Shown: piece by piece, positions 1 through 10,794 of the stretch | Layout: the number at the start of each line of letters is the position of its first letter | Numbering within the stretch: the stretch's first letter is position 1 | From: Mesotaenium endlicherianum | Lineage: Eukaryota > Streptophyta > Zygnematophyceae > Zygnematales > Mesotaeniaceae | DNA length: 64,000 bases | Direction of reading: 5' to 3' | Assembly (NCBI GenBank): GCA_009602735.1 | Contig: WELA01006414.1 | Location: 214,410 to 278,409, forward strand | Position numbers and translations under genes: made by a program | The notes under the pieces: model-generated | Seen by the model: only the letters and a program-made list of their open reading frames with translations | Databases searched by the model: none | What the model was told of the DNA's origin: nothing

Positions 1-1705
1 TGGCACACACGCTTCAAGTGGGAAACATCTCTTGCACTAGCCCTCTTGCACCAACTTCATACCTTGCTTCTTCTTCCACACCATAGGCTTGTCTTCATCA
101 TAGTTCTCAACTCCATATACTCCGTAGTACTCTCCTCAATAAGAAAAGAGAAAACTGAACTTGAAAGGCTCCATCTCCACTTATCTTGCTTGAAGAAAAA
201 TCTGCGTCACTTCTTCTTGCATAAAACCTTCTTCACGGCGCTTTTCTTTACTTGAGGCTTCATCAATCTCCATAAGAATGACCAAGCTCTATCATGGCTG
301 GCCAATAATATCCAGTGGCTATCTAGGAGTGATGCAAGGCAACCCAAATCTGGCCACATACTTGGCCAACTTGGTGCAACACCCCGGTGCACCCTCTCTT
401 GAGCTCCTCATGAGCTCCTCTTGAGCTTGCGAGTGCTATGCCCGCCAAAGCTCCTAGACTTGCAAGTACACATGCTTGCTAAGTCCCTGGTTGCCTACCC
501 TTAAAATCTGCTCCACCTTCATTGAAGATCTGATATAAAGATGGGCACACACTCCTTTCTAGCCACTATCACCTCTATGCTAAGCCCCCTCATCAAAGAA
601 AGAGCTTAACACTAAAGAGCTTGCATCTTCAAGGAAAAATCCAGCCGTGTGAACTCCAGATTCTCTTCATGCTCGTATGTCTCCATACTCAAGCAAAGGC
701 TGCTCTATATTACTTATATCACTACCATGCTTGGGCAACCTTCTCATACTACAAAGAAGACGTACAACAATCTGGTTGCATCCAAGTTGACACTTCTTGG
801 AGCACCTCCATCTTCCATCTCCTCCCTCCTTCAAGAGAGTGAGATGCTAGCTTGCATCAACGTCTTCATGGCTGCCCTTAGCAACTTATAAATCATCCTT
901 GCTTCTCCTCTCTACCCTCTCTACACTCCTACAAGCATCACCAACCAAAGCTCCCTCCTCCAAATGAAGCAACTAGGTAGCTCCGATACCATGTGAAAGG
1001 GGGAAGGGTGCGGGGAGTGCGCCCATACACACTCACGCACCCTCACCCGCGAGTGGAAGCGTGCACGAGGACCTTTCCTAGTTGCATACACAAGGTGGAG
1101 TGGCCTGGTGGTATGCCACCCTTGCAAGAGTTAGAGGGCTACATGAGAGAGGAGTGGAAAAGAACTCACTTTATTAAGAAAAGTCGTGTACAAGATAAGA
1201 AGGTTAGACTAGACTAAGCCCCCTCTACTTCCTTGTGCTTCCCATTTATCCTTTAACTCTAAGTGTCCTCTCTAGCAAGGTACCTCCAGAACCTTCTCCT
1301 ATGGCTCCTTCCATGTACTTGACCTTGCCTAGTTGGACAAGCTAGCACACTCACACGCACACAATCACACTCTAGAATATTCTACTACACAATCCACTAA
1401 CTCCTCACGGAGTTTCTAGAAATTCCACGATCACTTTGGCACTCTACGTAATTGTACGTACTTTCTGGAACCCTCATGTTTCAATGTCCTACTTTCTGGA
1501 CTCCAACCGAAATTTTCGTCACTGGACCTGTCCTTGTCACTAAATAGAATCTGTGACATTAAAAACTCACTAAAAACTTCCAAAATTCATAACTATCTCA
1601 ATACTTGTCCAAATGACTTGAAATAAAGGCCAAAGTTCTTCTAAAATCACACTCTATGCATATAAAATACTAGAGAGAAACAAACTACACTTTCATAACC
1701 TTACA
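1..1705 (-). mobile_element. LTR retroelement family D, 5' end only (runs off left edge)
   Basis: On the minus strand an LTR (994-1705) is followed after two bases by a primer-binding site (980-991, TGGTATCGGAGC read on minus), so positions 979 to 1 should be the leader and start of the internal region. I see no clear gag domain in that stretch; minus-strand reading gives only short, unrecognised peptides. The LTR starts TGTAAGG and ends CTTTCA. The same LTR occurs in the opposite orientation at 2849-3570. The family (copia or gypsy) cannot be decided because no pol lies in the window. Confidence 0.7.
994..1705 (-). repeat. 5' LTR of family D element
   Basis: This 712-bp block is a close reverse-complement match of 2849-3570. 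Its ends are TG...CA on the minus strand and it abuts the primer-binding site at 980-991. The inverted relation to the solo LTR is due to orientation and does not mark a DNA transposon with terminal inverted repeats. Confidence 0.8.
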
Positions 1706-2189
1706 TGGATGAGGAAAAGGCTTCTCCAAGTTGACCATGCTTAAAACCATCTGTACCAAAACTCTTGAACAGGGACAGTTGCAACATCGGACGTCGAGTG
1801 TTCTTATTGGTATTGTCACTGCATAGAATACTACGTACTCTCCGCACATGCACACGTGCACAAGCCAGATGTTGTTCACTTGCACAAGAACGTGAACACA
1901 GAGAAACGATGTGGATCTAAGCCTGCCACAACATAAAGGGATAGAACAGCAAGAGCAGGTTCCGAAGAAACTTCCAGCAACTGTTGTAAAATGCAAAGGG
2001 AGGTAAACAGTGTGAGTGAACGATGAATTTACATGGAGAAGGGTGAAAAGGGGCGGAGGGGCAAAGCTTAGAAGGGTGGCAATGTAGGAAAGAAAGCACA
2101 AGACTGCATGGAGAAAAGGGATAAGAGGGGCTTGCAAGTGGGTCAAAGATAAGGCCAGGCCCTTAGGGAAGAGCAATTTGGAGCACATG

Positions 2190-2755
2190 ATACCACAAGA
2201 GGGGCAACAGACAATATCTTCCATGACCTCGCCAGAGTAGGCAACATAGTGCCCGAGTTGCACAGTGACTTCCACATTGGCCCCGGTGAGGAAGGTGGCG
2301 TTGTACTCCTTGAAAAATGGGTCTCCTGTGACAAAGGGAGCATTGTAGACTACAATGACTGTACCACCGAGTGCAAGCTCAGGCTTGAAATGGACATATG
2401 GAGTGCAATTATGATCTGACAGCACGTTCCTCAAGGTCCCCGTCATGTCACGGTATCGCAGAGGATGCCCATTTGGCATGACATACTCTCTGACCCCAAG
2501 CTTCCCAAGCTCTCCCTTCAGAGTGACAACTCTGTGGGTAGTAATTTTGACCCAGTGCTCCCTTTTTGTGTTAGGATGGAGGTTGAGGTCTCGGTGGAAC
2601 TCTCGGATTTTAGTGGTTGCGTCCGGTGAAACCAGGAAGGTGTCGGAAAAATTTGCCGCAAAGGTGAAACTGTGGAGTAATCCGTATGGATTCAGTTTGT
2701 CTGACCCTATCGTGATGTCAGAGAACTCTTCTCGGCCACCATTGAGCGCACGCAA
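2190..2755 (-). CDS. uncharacterised putative exon
   Basis: A long open stretch on the minus strand encodes about 190 residues of ordinary protein-like composition, with several predicted beta-rich segments and a C-terminal CCPSCG motif (two close Cys pairs). I do not recognise the family. The frame stays open further down to the family D LTR, but that part is hydrophobic and irregular and looks like intron or flank; a good acceptor-like sequence (TTTTCTCCATGCAG, near 2102-2115) supports an intron there. There is no ATG at the head of the open stretch, so if real it is an internal exon. It sits between two family D insertions. It could be a chance ORF. Confidence 0.25.
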
Positions 2756-2848
2756 GCCAAGACAAGTTTCAAAGAAGCTTCCATAACTAGGTTGGGATGG
2801 AGAAGAGGACGCATGACCATCACTAATAATACTACGACGAGTGTGTAC

Positions 2849-3570
2849 TGTAAGGTTATAAAAGTGTAGTTTCTATTTTCTTAGCATTTTATATGCATAA
2901 AGTGTGATTATAGAAGATTTTTGGCCTTTATTTCAAGTCATTCGGGCAAGTATTGAGAAAGTTATGAGTTTTGGGAGTTTTTTGTAAGTTTTCAATGTCA
3001 CAGTTTCAATTCAGTGACAAGGACAGGTCCAGTGACGAAAATCTCGGTTGGAGTCCAGGAAGTAGGACAATGAAATATGAGGGTTCCAGAAAGTACGTAC
3101 AATTACGTAGAGTGCCAAAGTGATCGTGGAATTTCTAGAAACTTCATGAGGAGTTAGTGGATTGTGTAGTAGAAAATTCTAGACTGTGGTTGCGTGCGTG
3201 TGAGTGTGCTAGCTTGTCCAACTAGGCAAGGTCACCTACATGGAAGGAGCCATAGTAGAAGGTTCTGGAGGTACTTTGCTAGAGAGGACACTTAGAGTTG
3301 AAGTATAAATGGGAAGCACAAAGAAGTAGAGGGAGTCTAGTCTAGTTAGTCTAGTCTAACCTTCTTATCTTGTACATGACTTTTCTTAATAAAGGGAGTT
3401 CTTTTCCACTCCTCTCTCATGTAGCCCTCTAATTCTTGCAAAGGTGGCATACCACCAGACCACTCCACCTTGTGTATGCAACTAGGAAAGGTCCTCGTGC
3501 ACGCTTCCACTCGCGGGTGAGGGTGCGTGAGTGTGTGTGGGCGCACTCCCCGCACTCCTCTTCCCTTTCA
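2849..3570 (+). mobile_element. solo LTR, family D
   Basis: This 722-bp copy of the family D LTR (TGTAAGG...CTTTCA) is flanked by perfect 5-bp target-site duplications TGTAC at 2844-2848 and 3571-3575. There is no primer-binding site or internal sequence next to it, so it is a solo LTR left by recombination between the two LTRs of one insertion. Confidence 0.9.
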
Positions 3571-3575
3571 TGTAC

Positions 3576-4204
3576 TGCATCACTATAGGTAGGGGAGTGC
3601 AGGGGAGGTGAGATGGGGGGAGGTAATGTGGAGCTTGCATTGTTACGAGGGCAAGTAGCTCGGGAGTCTCCAAGGTGTGAATCAGGCCCCGGGCTTCTAG
3701 GACGCTTAGAACGCGGGGAGGTATAATATTCACGAGCTGCGATGGAAGAAAGCAAAGAAAATCAAGGCAGGGTGAGGTCTTGGAAAATGAGGTGAGGCAC
3801 TTGAGAGGAACAATCAAAATACCGGAAGCAAGTGTATCACAGCCCAAATACGTACCTAGAAGGAAGTTGGCAGGGGGTGCCCTTGACGCTGGTTCCAAAG
3901 GGCTTCTGCTTCCCAGGATTTGAAATGATGGGAAATGGAGAGAGCCTGCATGTGAACGGAAAGCGAGTATTTTGTGGAGGTTTAACACTGAGCACATAGG
4001 CAAAGAGAGGCGTGGGAATTGAGTGGATTGAAAAGCGTCACATATGAGTGTTTTTGCATGTGGCATAATAAAAGATGTTCAATAAGGGGGCTCCTCAAAG
4101 GAACACAGAGCTCAAAAGGGCATCACAGTGAGCCCAGTGGGCAAGATTGGATCCTCATTGCTGTAAGTAGCATAAGAGGATCAATGCAAGGAGGGAGGTG
4201 GACG
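3576..4204. other. no gene recognised
   Basis: This stretch has a minus-strand open frame of mixed composition but no domain I recognise. It may be intron or flank of the weak minus-strand ORFs on either side. Confidence 0.4.
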
Positions 4205-4585
4205 TCACAGACCGTGCACTTCGGTGAAGTGCCTGAAAAGGCTCCTGCGGGCGGTGAAGGCAGCTTCGCAGCCAGGCTGGGCACAACGAATGCGCAGGCG
4301 GTGAACTTGCCTCTTGTGATCAATTATTGCTGTTTGGTATTGACGAGGTGGCGTGGTGAAAGTACATTGACTGCCATTGATATGTAGGTGATGGCAGTGG
4401 TAACCAAAACGTGTGTTGTGATTTACGACGACACTCATCTGTGGAAAGGACACAGGAACTGGTAAGCGGAATGTGTCCGAGGGTCCAAAATTAACTGCAT
4501 GGAGAGAAACATGTAAGCGGGCGTGGAGGATCGGAAAGAGAGCTATTTGGTAAAAGATCAGAAAGACAGGATAGCAGGGCGCCAT
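4205..4585 (-). CDS. putative C2H2 zinc-finger ORF
   Basis: The ORF starts at an ATG (4585-4583) and encodes 126 residues. Its C-terminal end holds a clear single C2H2 finger, CxxxxC-x12-HxxxxH (CAQPGCEAAF, then RHFTEVH), about residues 101-124, usually a DNA- or RNA-binding unit. The N-terminal half is hydrophobic and less convincing. A GT dinucleotide right after the finger could be a splice donor (GCACG/GTCTGT), so the frame may continue in another exon. Whether it joins the putative exon at 2190-2755 is unknown. The single finger is the only support. Confidence 0.3.
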   Translation of the reverse strand: MAPCYPVFLIFYQIALFPILHARLHVSLHAVNFGPSDTFRLPVPVSFPQMSVVVNHNTRFGYHCHHLHINGSQCTFTTPPRQYQTAIIDHKRQVHRLRIRCAQPGCEAAFTARRSLFRHFTEVHGL

Positions 4586-4798
4586 GATTTAGTGGGCCAT
4601 GGCAGGTTGCAGGGAGGCAAGATAGGTCAAATTTTGTGTTAGTAAACTCCGGTTGGAAGGATGAGTTGGGATGCTGCACCTAAGAAGTACGACGTTGACG
4701 CCGACGATAGCACGACGAACAACTATTCACGTTCGCTCATTTGAATTCAGACGCTGTGGCTTGATAATTTGTTGAGGTTGCAGAGCTTGAGCGTTTCG

Positions 4799-5338
4799 AT
4801 GTCAATCTCGAACTATAACAGAATGAACCAACTTTCAAGAGCGGTCAAGAACGGTAGCGCGAGAAGTCTTGAGCCGCCCTACTCCCAAGCTCGGAGCGGC
4901 TTTCAAGCGGAACGGACGAAACAACTTGACACCTCGATCGCAGATTCAGAAAAATCGGTCGTAAGAAAGCCCGATTTGCCCCTGTCAAGGTGTTTCACTC
5001 GCAATAACGTCTCAAGAACTGCCGAAAAAAATTTAGATAGTAACACGCTTTGGAGGTCGGGTTTCTGCTTTAACCTTTATGTGCGAGTGACCTCTCTTCA
5101 CGTGCTTTCATGGAGTGGTGAACAGATTTCGCGACAACTGGCGACGCGTTTTACAAGTTACATGCCCGTCTGGCTCGTCTCAGCCTTCAGGACAGCGCTG
5201 CGCACTCACTGCCATTTCGTGACGTTCTTGAACGATAGAAACTTCGCAGTAGCAATGTCAGAGTTTCGTCAAACATTACTTCACCAACTTTCGCTCTCGG
5301 CCACAATCGGCACTGTTCACATGGTCGACTGCGGGTGA
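4799..5338 (+). CDS. hypothetical ORF, not recognised
   Basis: An ATG-started frame of 179 codons (open for 10 more codons upstream without ATG). The product would be Ser/Arg/Leu-rich with no signal peptide, membrane segment or motif that I recognise. Its length is only modestly above chance for this composition and there is no neighbouring gene to support it. It could equally be non-coding. Confidence 0.15.
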   Translation: MSISNYNRMNQLSRAVKNGSARSLEPPYSQARSGFQAERTKQLDTSIADSEKSVVRKPDLPLSRCFTRNNVSRTAEKNLDSNTLWRSGFCFNLYVRVTSLHVLSWSGEQISRQLATRFTSYMPVWLVSAFRTALRTHCHFVTFLNDRNFAVAMSEFRQTLLHQLSLSATIGTVHMVDCG

Positions 5339-5534
5339 CGAGTCACGACCTACATGACTACTTTTCTTTCTGAAACTTTCGTAAGCGTTCACAACCAGTT
5401 CACAATTGTTCAAAGCAGGTCATTTGACCCGCGGCGAAAAGTATTCAACGTGTTGTTAGTGGCGGATCAAATAACAAATATTGTAGAACTAACATCGGAT
5501 AACAACCGCGACGTTTTGCCGTCGGGCCCCCGTC

Positions 5535-5890
5535 TCACCTCCGGAGTCCGGACTCCGGAGTCCCGACTACGAAGTCTGCACCTGAATTGGTAGGACTCAG
5601 GGCCTATAGGCTTGCCTAGCCTCATCTATGTTGGACTGGGGCCTAGGTGGGCCTAGTCCTGGCTTAGCTACGTTGGAACTTGGCACACGGCCTCGATGCT
5701 CGTCATATCAAACTCTGACTAATAATTTATGAATTCTCACTGAAAGTTTAGCAGTAAACTCGACCTAACCTGTCCTATCTCAGTTTACCAAGTCTAGACA
5801 ATCATTAGATCTTCTGCATCTTCAATATCTTCTATCGACTATCGAGTCTGGAGTCTGGAGTCTGGAGTCTGGACTCCGGAGTTCGTCGAC
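5535..5890. repeat. short palindromic and tandem repeats (GGAGTCCGGACTCC, GAGTCTG)
   Basis: At 5540-5566 a self-complementary run built from CCGGAGTCC and GGACTCCGG occurs. About 280 bp further on, near 5845-5883, the heptamer GAGTCTG is repeated about four times in tandem and is followed by the same GGACTCCGGAG unit. Together they look like related copies of one short repeat. Confidence 0.6.
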
Positions 5891-7397
5891 CAACCTCGGC
5901 TGATCTGACGTTCCGAATTGTTCCAATTCTTCCATTGATATATAACGAATCGCTGCTTACAACGTGGTTATTCCTATCACGGGGGCTACGCTGGAGAGCG
6001 AACTTCGAAGTTCGAAGGTGTGTTGCTGCCTGGATCACATTAGCCTGATCTGGACGACATGAATGATGAGAGTCGAGACTGAATGAAAAGGTCTGCTAGT
6101 CACATCGGTCCTTCCAAAATTTGTGACATCAGGAGTCGGCAATGAAGGTATTGCACATGCAAGGGGGAGCGGTGAGCACTGAGCTCAGCCCGAGCAGAGC
6201 AGATAGCGGGTCTCTAGACTCACACAAGGATCATCACTCACTACCATCTGATATTGAAGATTTCAATCAGTTTCAATAGCACGTCAAAAGAAAACTAGAT
6301 ACAGGTGGCATGAACTGGTGATATACGATTGCGTCCACATGGCAGCATATCTGTACTTTTGAAGCATTTTGAAGTTACTTCATGGCTCAGCTTTGCTCAG
6401 CTCCAAGTTCCACTCCCACCCACTCCCACCAAAAATTGGAAGTACTATTTGGCGTGCTTGCGCCGCTCAAACTAGTTCATCCTGCTCGGTATGCTTAAAA
6501 CAAATATAGGTGGATCATGCAACAATAAGCTTCAGATCAATCAAATAAAGTGAGCCTGCCAGATGATTTATTCGTTAATTTTCCATGTTCTTGATTGTAC
6601 TCGTGTTCCTCAAAAATACGAAGGCAATAGTCCAACCTCTCGAGCCAGCTGACATGGCCATACAGGACAGGCCGTGTCAGGCGAGCAAGTGCGATCCAGG
6701 TCGTGGATCGTGACTCGTGGCTCACTCTCATGGGCTTCCACTGCGAGTCGCCGCCTGACTGCGTGTGACCAATGATTGGATGGTGTCTGAGGGTGCCCAT
6801 GTTTGGAAGGTAAAAAAGGGTACAAGACCCTTCTGTAATTCTACAACAAATGCAAATTGCTGTTTCGGCAGATACAAATGCGACTGGGATCAGGACAAAT
6901 TCATTAGTGGAGCAGGTAATGGCAAGCGTGTCGTTAGCTGTTTGGCAGCGATGGTTGGTCTAATTGGCCCGAATAACTTGGACAAAATGTAAGTCCAGGA
7001 CCTACTTCACGCGAGCATTAAATGCAGGCTTTGCTAGCCACCCAGTTGTCCAGGAATATCCTGCAGAACCGCGTCCAGCCTCCGGTAGCATTCACCTGCA
7101 CGTCGAGTGACCAGACAATGACGTGAGGTAAGTGAGCCAGCCTTGAGCATTCTTCGAAGTTGCACATTTCTGGGTGGCCTCGAGATGCAGACCATGAATG
7201 CGTACAAATTGTTTTGGTGCAACAGGTCTTCTTACGACGTTGCTGGCTAGTTGAAAATACATGCCCTCTCATCTCATGCATGATGCGCGAATCCGGTAGG
7301 ACGTTTGCCTAATTATACGAGCACACCTCGCTCAAGAATTACGAAGTGGGACAACTTTTGAGCGACGCCTTCGTCCCACACTTACCATCTTCTAAGT
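5891..7397. other. intergenic, upstream of bHLH gene
   Basis: Short ORFs occur on both strands but none has recognisable domains or a convincing gene structure. The last 100 bp should hold the 5' leader and core promoter of the bHLH gene; I see no clear TATA box. Confidence 0.4.
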
Positions 7398-7415
7398 TAA
7401 GAAGTCGTCGACTAC

Positions 7416-8945
7416 ATGCAAGGCGTGCGTCTCCAGCAGAGAAGCTCTATGCAGCAGCTTGAGGCAGTTTGTGTCGAGCAGATGGAAAAGCAGCGAGCTT
7501 TGGCCAACACCGGTGGCAGGCAAGGGTCTGAATGTTCTGCAGGGTCTGGCGACCTTTGGGATCTGCTCGCAGGTCCTAACAATACGGAGGTTCAGCAAGC
7601 CCCTCTCCACAATAGCGATACGGCAAGTCTTCTTTACAGTGCACTCTATGGTCTGCTAGAACCACAGACACAAGCCCAGGCGCAGGCACAGGCGCATATC
7701 CCAGACATGACAAGGTCTACACAAGCTGCTGGGGCATCGTATAGCCCCGGAAGCACCGCAGAGCGATTCTCCGCCTACTCCAGGGAGTTTCACACGTCCT
7801 CACTCCTGGTATCGCATCCCTTTTCATCTACTCCTCCAGACAGGCTGGTGGGCACACAGTCTGTAGGAGCAGGCTTGACAGAGTTGTCGCATGACTCTTC
7901 CACCCTCTTTTCTCGTCGCAGCCTTCCCTCTTTGTCGGCCCCAAGCATGAGGCAGGAGGTGAAGGTGGAACCTGCATGTGGTGCACATCGCATCCTGCCT
8001 CCTGCTGCTTGTGCTGGTGCCAATCATGGATTAGGGGTAGAGACAGGGCGCAGCAATGCCAGGCATTCCAAGGCTCTATCGTGGCCTTGGGGTGTGCACA
8101 TGGTGCCAGAGAGCCCTCCTGGGGATCTGGTTGGAGGCCTGTCGCGGCTGCTCGTTGCCAACCCCATCTCCCACCCCAATTCCAATCTTATTCCTAACAG
8201 CAGTGGCATTGGCATGGTTCCTGCCGCCGCTGCTGCTGCTGCTGCTGCTGAGCGCACCCCGGAGCCTGCTCTGATTCCCCCGCCTTCTGCGTCCAGCTTG
8301 GAGGCTGTCTTCTCCGCAAGCCTGTCGGACGCGGCCAGGTCGTGGTCTGCGCAGACGCGGGGCCCCAGCACCATCTCCGAGAATGTCATCCAGCAGCAGC
8401 AGCAGCAGCAGCTGGAGTCTCTGAGCCCTCTGGGCAGCCTGAAGCGATTGAGGGGCACTGAGATGAGCGGGCTGGAACCGGCCAATGTGCCGGGCCCCGT
8501 GCGGAAGCGCGAGGGCTCTTACTCCCCCACCTCCGCTGCCGCCATAGCCGCTGCCGGCGAGCGCGAGGGCTCGCCCAGAGATGCGGCCGGCGAGCCCTCG
8601 GAGGAGGAGAACGCGTCCGACCCGGACGATGAGTTTGGGCTGTACCTTGTCCAGAGCGGCGGCTCGAGCAGGGCCGCGCAGCGGGCGAAGCAGTCGACGA
8701 AGCCGCGCAGCGTGGCGGAGCGCATGCGGCGCGAGCGCATCAGCGTGCGGCTGCAGCGGCTCAAGGAGGTGATGCCCAAGACAGACGCGCGCGTGGACAC
8801 CGCCGCCATGCTGGAGGACGCGGTGGTGTACATCAAGTCGCTGCACTCGCGCTGCAAGGCCCTGGAGCGCCAGAACGGCCTCCTCGTGGCCCAGCTCACC
8901 GACGTCACGCACACCCTGCAGCTGGGTCGCCAGTTCTCCGCATGA
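7416..8945 (+). CDS. bHLH transcription factor, FBH/bHLH130-like
   Basis: An uninterrupted ORF of 509 codons encodes a nuclear DNA-binding regulator. The bHLH domain lies at about residues 430-478: a basic region SVAERMRRERIS with the Glu and Arg that read E-box DNA, helix 1 (VRLQRLKEVMP), a short loop, and helix 2 (TAAMLEDAVVYIKSL), followed by a leucine-containing tail. The pattern is nearest to the plant FBH/bHLH130 group (typically SIAERVRRTRIS... NTADMLDEAV), which binds E-boxes in flowering and stress genes, but RRER instead of RRTR makes the subgroup uncertain. The N-terminal 420 residues are low complexity, with polyalanine (about 268-277), polyglutamine (about 325-332) and an acidic patch (SEEENASDPDDE) before the domain. 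The start is the first ATG after an in-frame stop at 7398-7400. The gene is intronless, and its 3' third is much more GC-rich than its 5' half. Confidence 0.88.
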   Translation: MQGVRLQQRSSMQQLEAVCVEQMEKQRALANTGGRQGSECSAGSGDLWDLLAGPNNTEVQQAPLHNSDTASLLYSALYGLLEPQTQAQAQAQAHIPDMTRSTQAAGASYSPGSTAERFSAYSREFHTSSLLVSHPFSSTPPDRLVGTQSVGAGLTELSHDSSTLFSRRSLPSLSAPSMRQEVKVEPACGAHRILPPAACAGANHGLGVETGRSNARHSKALSWPWGVHMVPESPPGDLVGGLSRLLVANPISHPNSNLIPNSSGIGMVPAAAAAAAAAERTPEPALIPPPSASSLEAVFSASLSDAARSWSAQTRGPSTISENVIQQQQQQQLESLSPLGSLKRLRGTEMSGLEPANVPGPVRKREGSYSPTSAAAIAAAGEREGSPRDAAGEPSEEENASDPDDEFGLYLVQSGGSSRAAQRAKQSTKPRSVAERMRRERISVRLQRLKEVMPKTDARVDTAAMLEDAVVYIKSLHSRCKALERQNGLLVAQLTDVTHTLQLGRQFSA

Positions 8946-10794
8946 GAGTCTCTTTCAATCTCGCTGCTGCTGCTGCTCTTGGGGGGGGGCAGCAGCAGCG
9001 GAAAGGTACGAGGAGCCTCAGGAGGGGGCGCCTTGTGCATTGCACACACGCTTGCTACTCACGCCGTTGCTCTTCCACTGTATGTAGCCTATGGAGCTGG
9101 CAGTTACTTTCAGCAGGGGCCTCGCCCCCCTCCCCCCCCACCCCCCTTTTGCTTCCTTCGTTAACCGGAGGAAGTGCGGCCTTGTGCCCGCAACGTCAGT
9201 TTTCGACGAGGGCCATTTGCTCTCGTCTTCCTCTGTTTCTCCCTTGTGGATTCCCCCTGGGAGTTTTTTAGGCAGTGTCCGTGGTGTTACGATCTTGTAT
9301 CCCCGTCATATTGACATGAGCACGACGCCGTCCAGCGACGGCTCGTTTTTCCTCTCAGCAGAGCACCCATGGCTGCTGGCAGGTCCTCCGCTGCGCGTGG
9401 ATCAGGTCGCCCACCCCCTTGTACAAATACGCAGATCCCATTTTTGCTCAGGCAGTCCTCACAAGTACGTACGTGTAGACTACAGCTAACTTTGACCAGT
9501 TAGTAGCTGTGTACGCCACTTATAACCATCCCACTAGTTTGCCCGGGGCCCCCTTTCTCTAATATAAGCTGGCGTCTCTGAGTTTCTCATTGCTTTGTAC
9601 GATCGTGACCCCACTTGATGTATATTGTCCAGTGACGTTCTGTTGCTTCAGTCAAGTTTCGGACTTCGGGGATGGTGTCAGGCACCAGCACGTGACCTCA
9701 CTAACCATGGCCACTTTGTCTATGTTCTCAGCTGCCACTTGGCACACACCAGGGCATTTTGGAGTGCCTCCACAAGCAGTGCACCCTTATGAACGTGTTG
9801 TGTCAGGGGTCAGTCCGATATTGCATCACTCCCGAGGTTGCATGATAGCAATGAGAGTCGTGGTTTATGGCAGCAGAATGCCTGACCACAGTGGTTGCCA
9901 AAGAAGAAACATTCGGTGTGCTCTTGAATCGAGGGGAAGCACATCTCCTGCTGGAGGCTTGCATCAACCACAGCAGGAGGTACAATGCAACACTTGACAA
10001 GCACGCAGGAGGTGGACAGGAGAAGCTGCAACGATGTGTTCACTTTTCTACTGGGGTGAACAATGTTCAGAGTATGCAGGCCAAGCAAGCTGTGCCCTTG
10101 CCCTGTCAGAGCCGAGTTCTGCAGTCCATTCGGTCTGTGTCACTCACTCGTTATATAAACTTCCCATCATGATCATGCACCTGCAGATATGCTGTTCATG
10201 AGGTTTCAGGACGCACAAATGAGGGCAAGATCCATTGGCATGCTTGCGAGAAGCCCCACCTAGCCAGGCTGAATCAAGAGAGTCACAGCAGCCACCATGT
10301 ACAACAGATGTGTCAATTTTCTGACGCTAGCGCTACACTTCGTTACCCTTGCCCTTAACTTACCACACCTCGACTGACAGAACTTGCGTGCAACAGTGCG
10401 TGGTCCATTTGCGTCATGGTAAAAGCTCAAATGTTTTCCGAGGCCGTGCCGCGCACCATGCCAGGAGCAAGGCATGCACTCCGCTTTCCTCGCATGGGGC
10501 ACTCAACGGCTTGCTGCTGCCACCGGTTGCTTCTGCAGCCTGTGAGCAACTCGCTCCAGACTAGTCGTGCATAAAAGCCAAAGTGCAGGTGGAGTGAACG
10601 CCTGCAGCATTCTCGTTGTGCTCCTCCTAGAAACCTCAGTACGTGCCCTCCACAGGCACAGAGCTCGAGCTCTTAGCCCCTTCAGCAACAACGCTTTGTT
10701 GCCCGCTGCAAAAATTGATTTTAAGTACAACAACCGCTTAGGAACCAAACAGCTCAGGCGGCCAGTCGCTTGCGCGCATGCGAGCCCGTGCCGC
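8946..10794. other. region between two convergent genes (3' flanks)
   Basis: This should hold the 3' UTR of the bHLH gene and, on the other strand, that of the lipase gene. It begins with CTG repeats and a G-run. ORFs of up to about 200 codons on the plus strand near its right end are antisense shadows of the lipase exon. I see no further gene. Confidence 0.5.

Noticed and set aside
994-3570. Large DNA transposon with 710-bp terminal inverted repeats
   Set aside because: Each arm has LTR ends, one has a primer-binding site and the other its own TSD TGTAC, so they are two separate LTR insertions.
7341-7352. 12-mer ACGAAGTGGGAC shared by the upstream regions of bHLH and lipase genes (also 17288-17299)
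   Set aside because: In 64 kb many 12-mer pairs are expected by chance, and orientation and distance to the genes differ.
8076-8912. 278-codon minus-strand ORF
   Set aside because: Antisense shadow of the GC-rich bHLH coding region.
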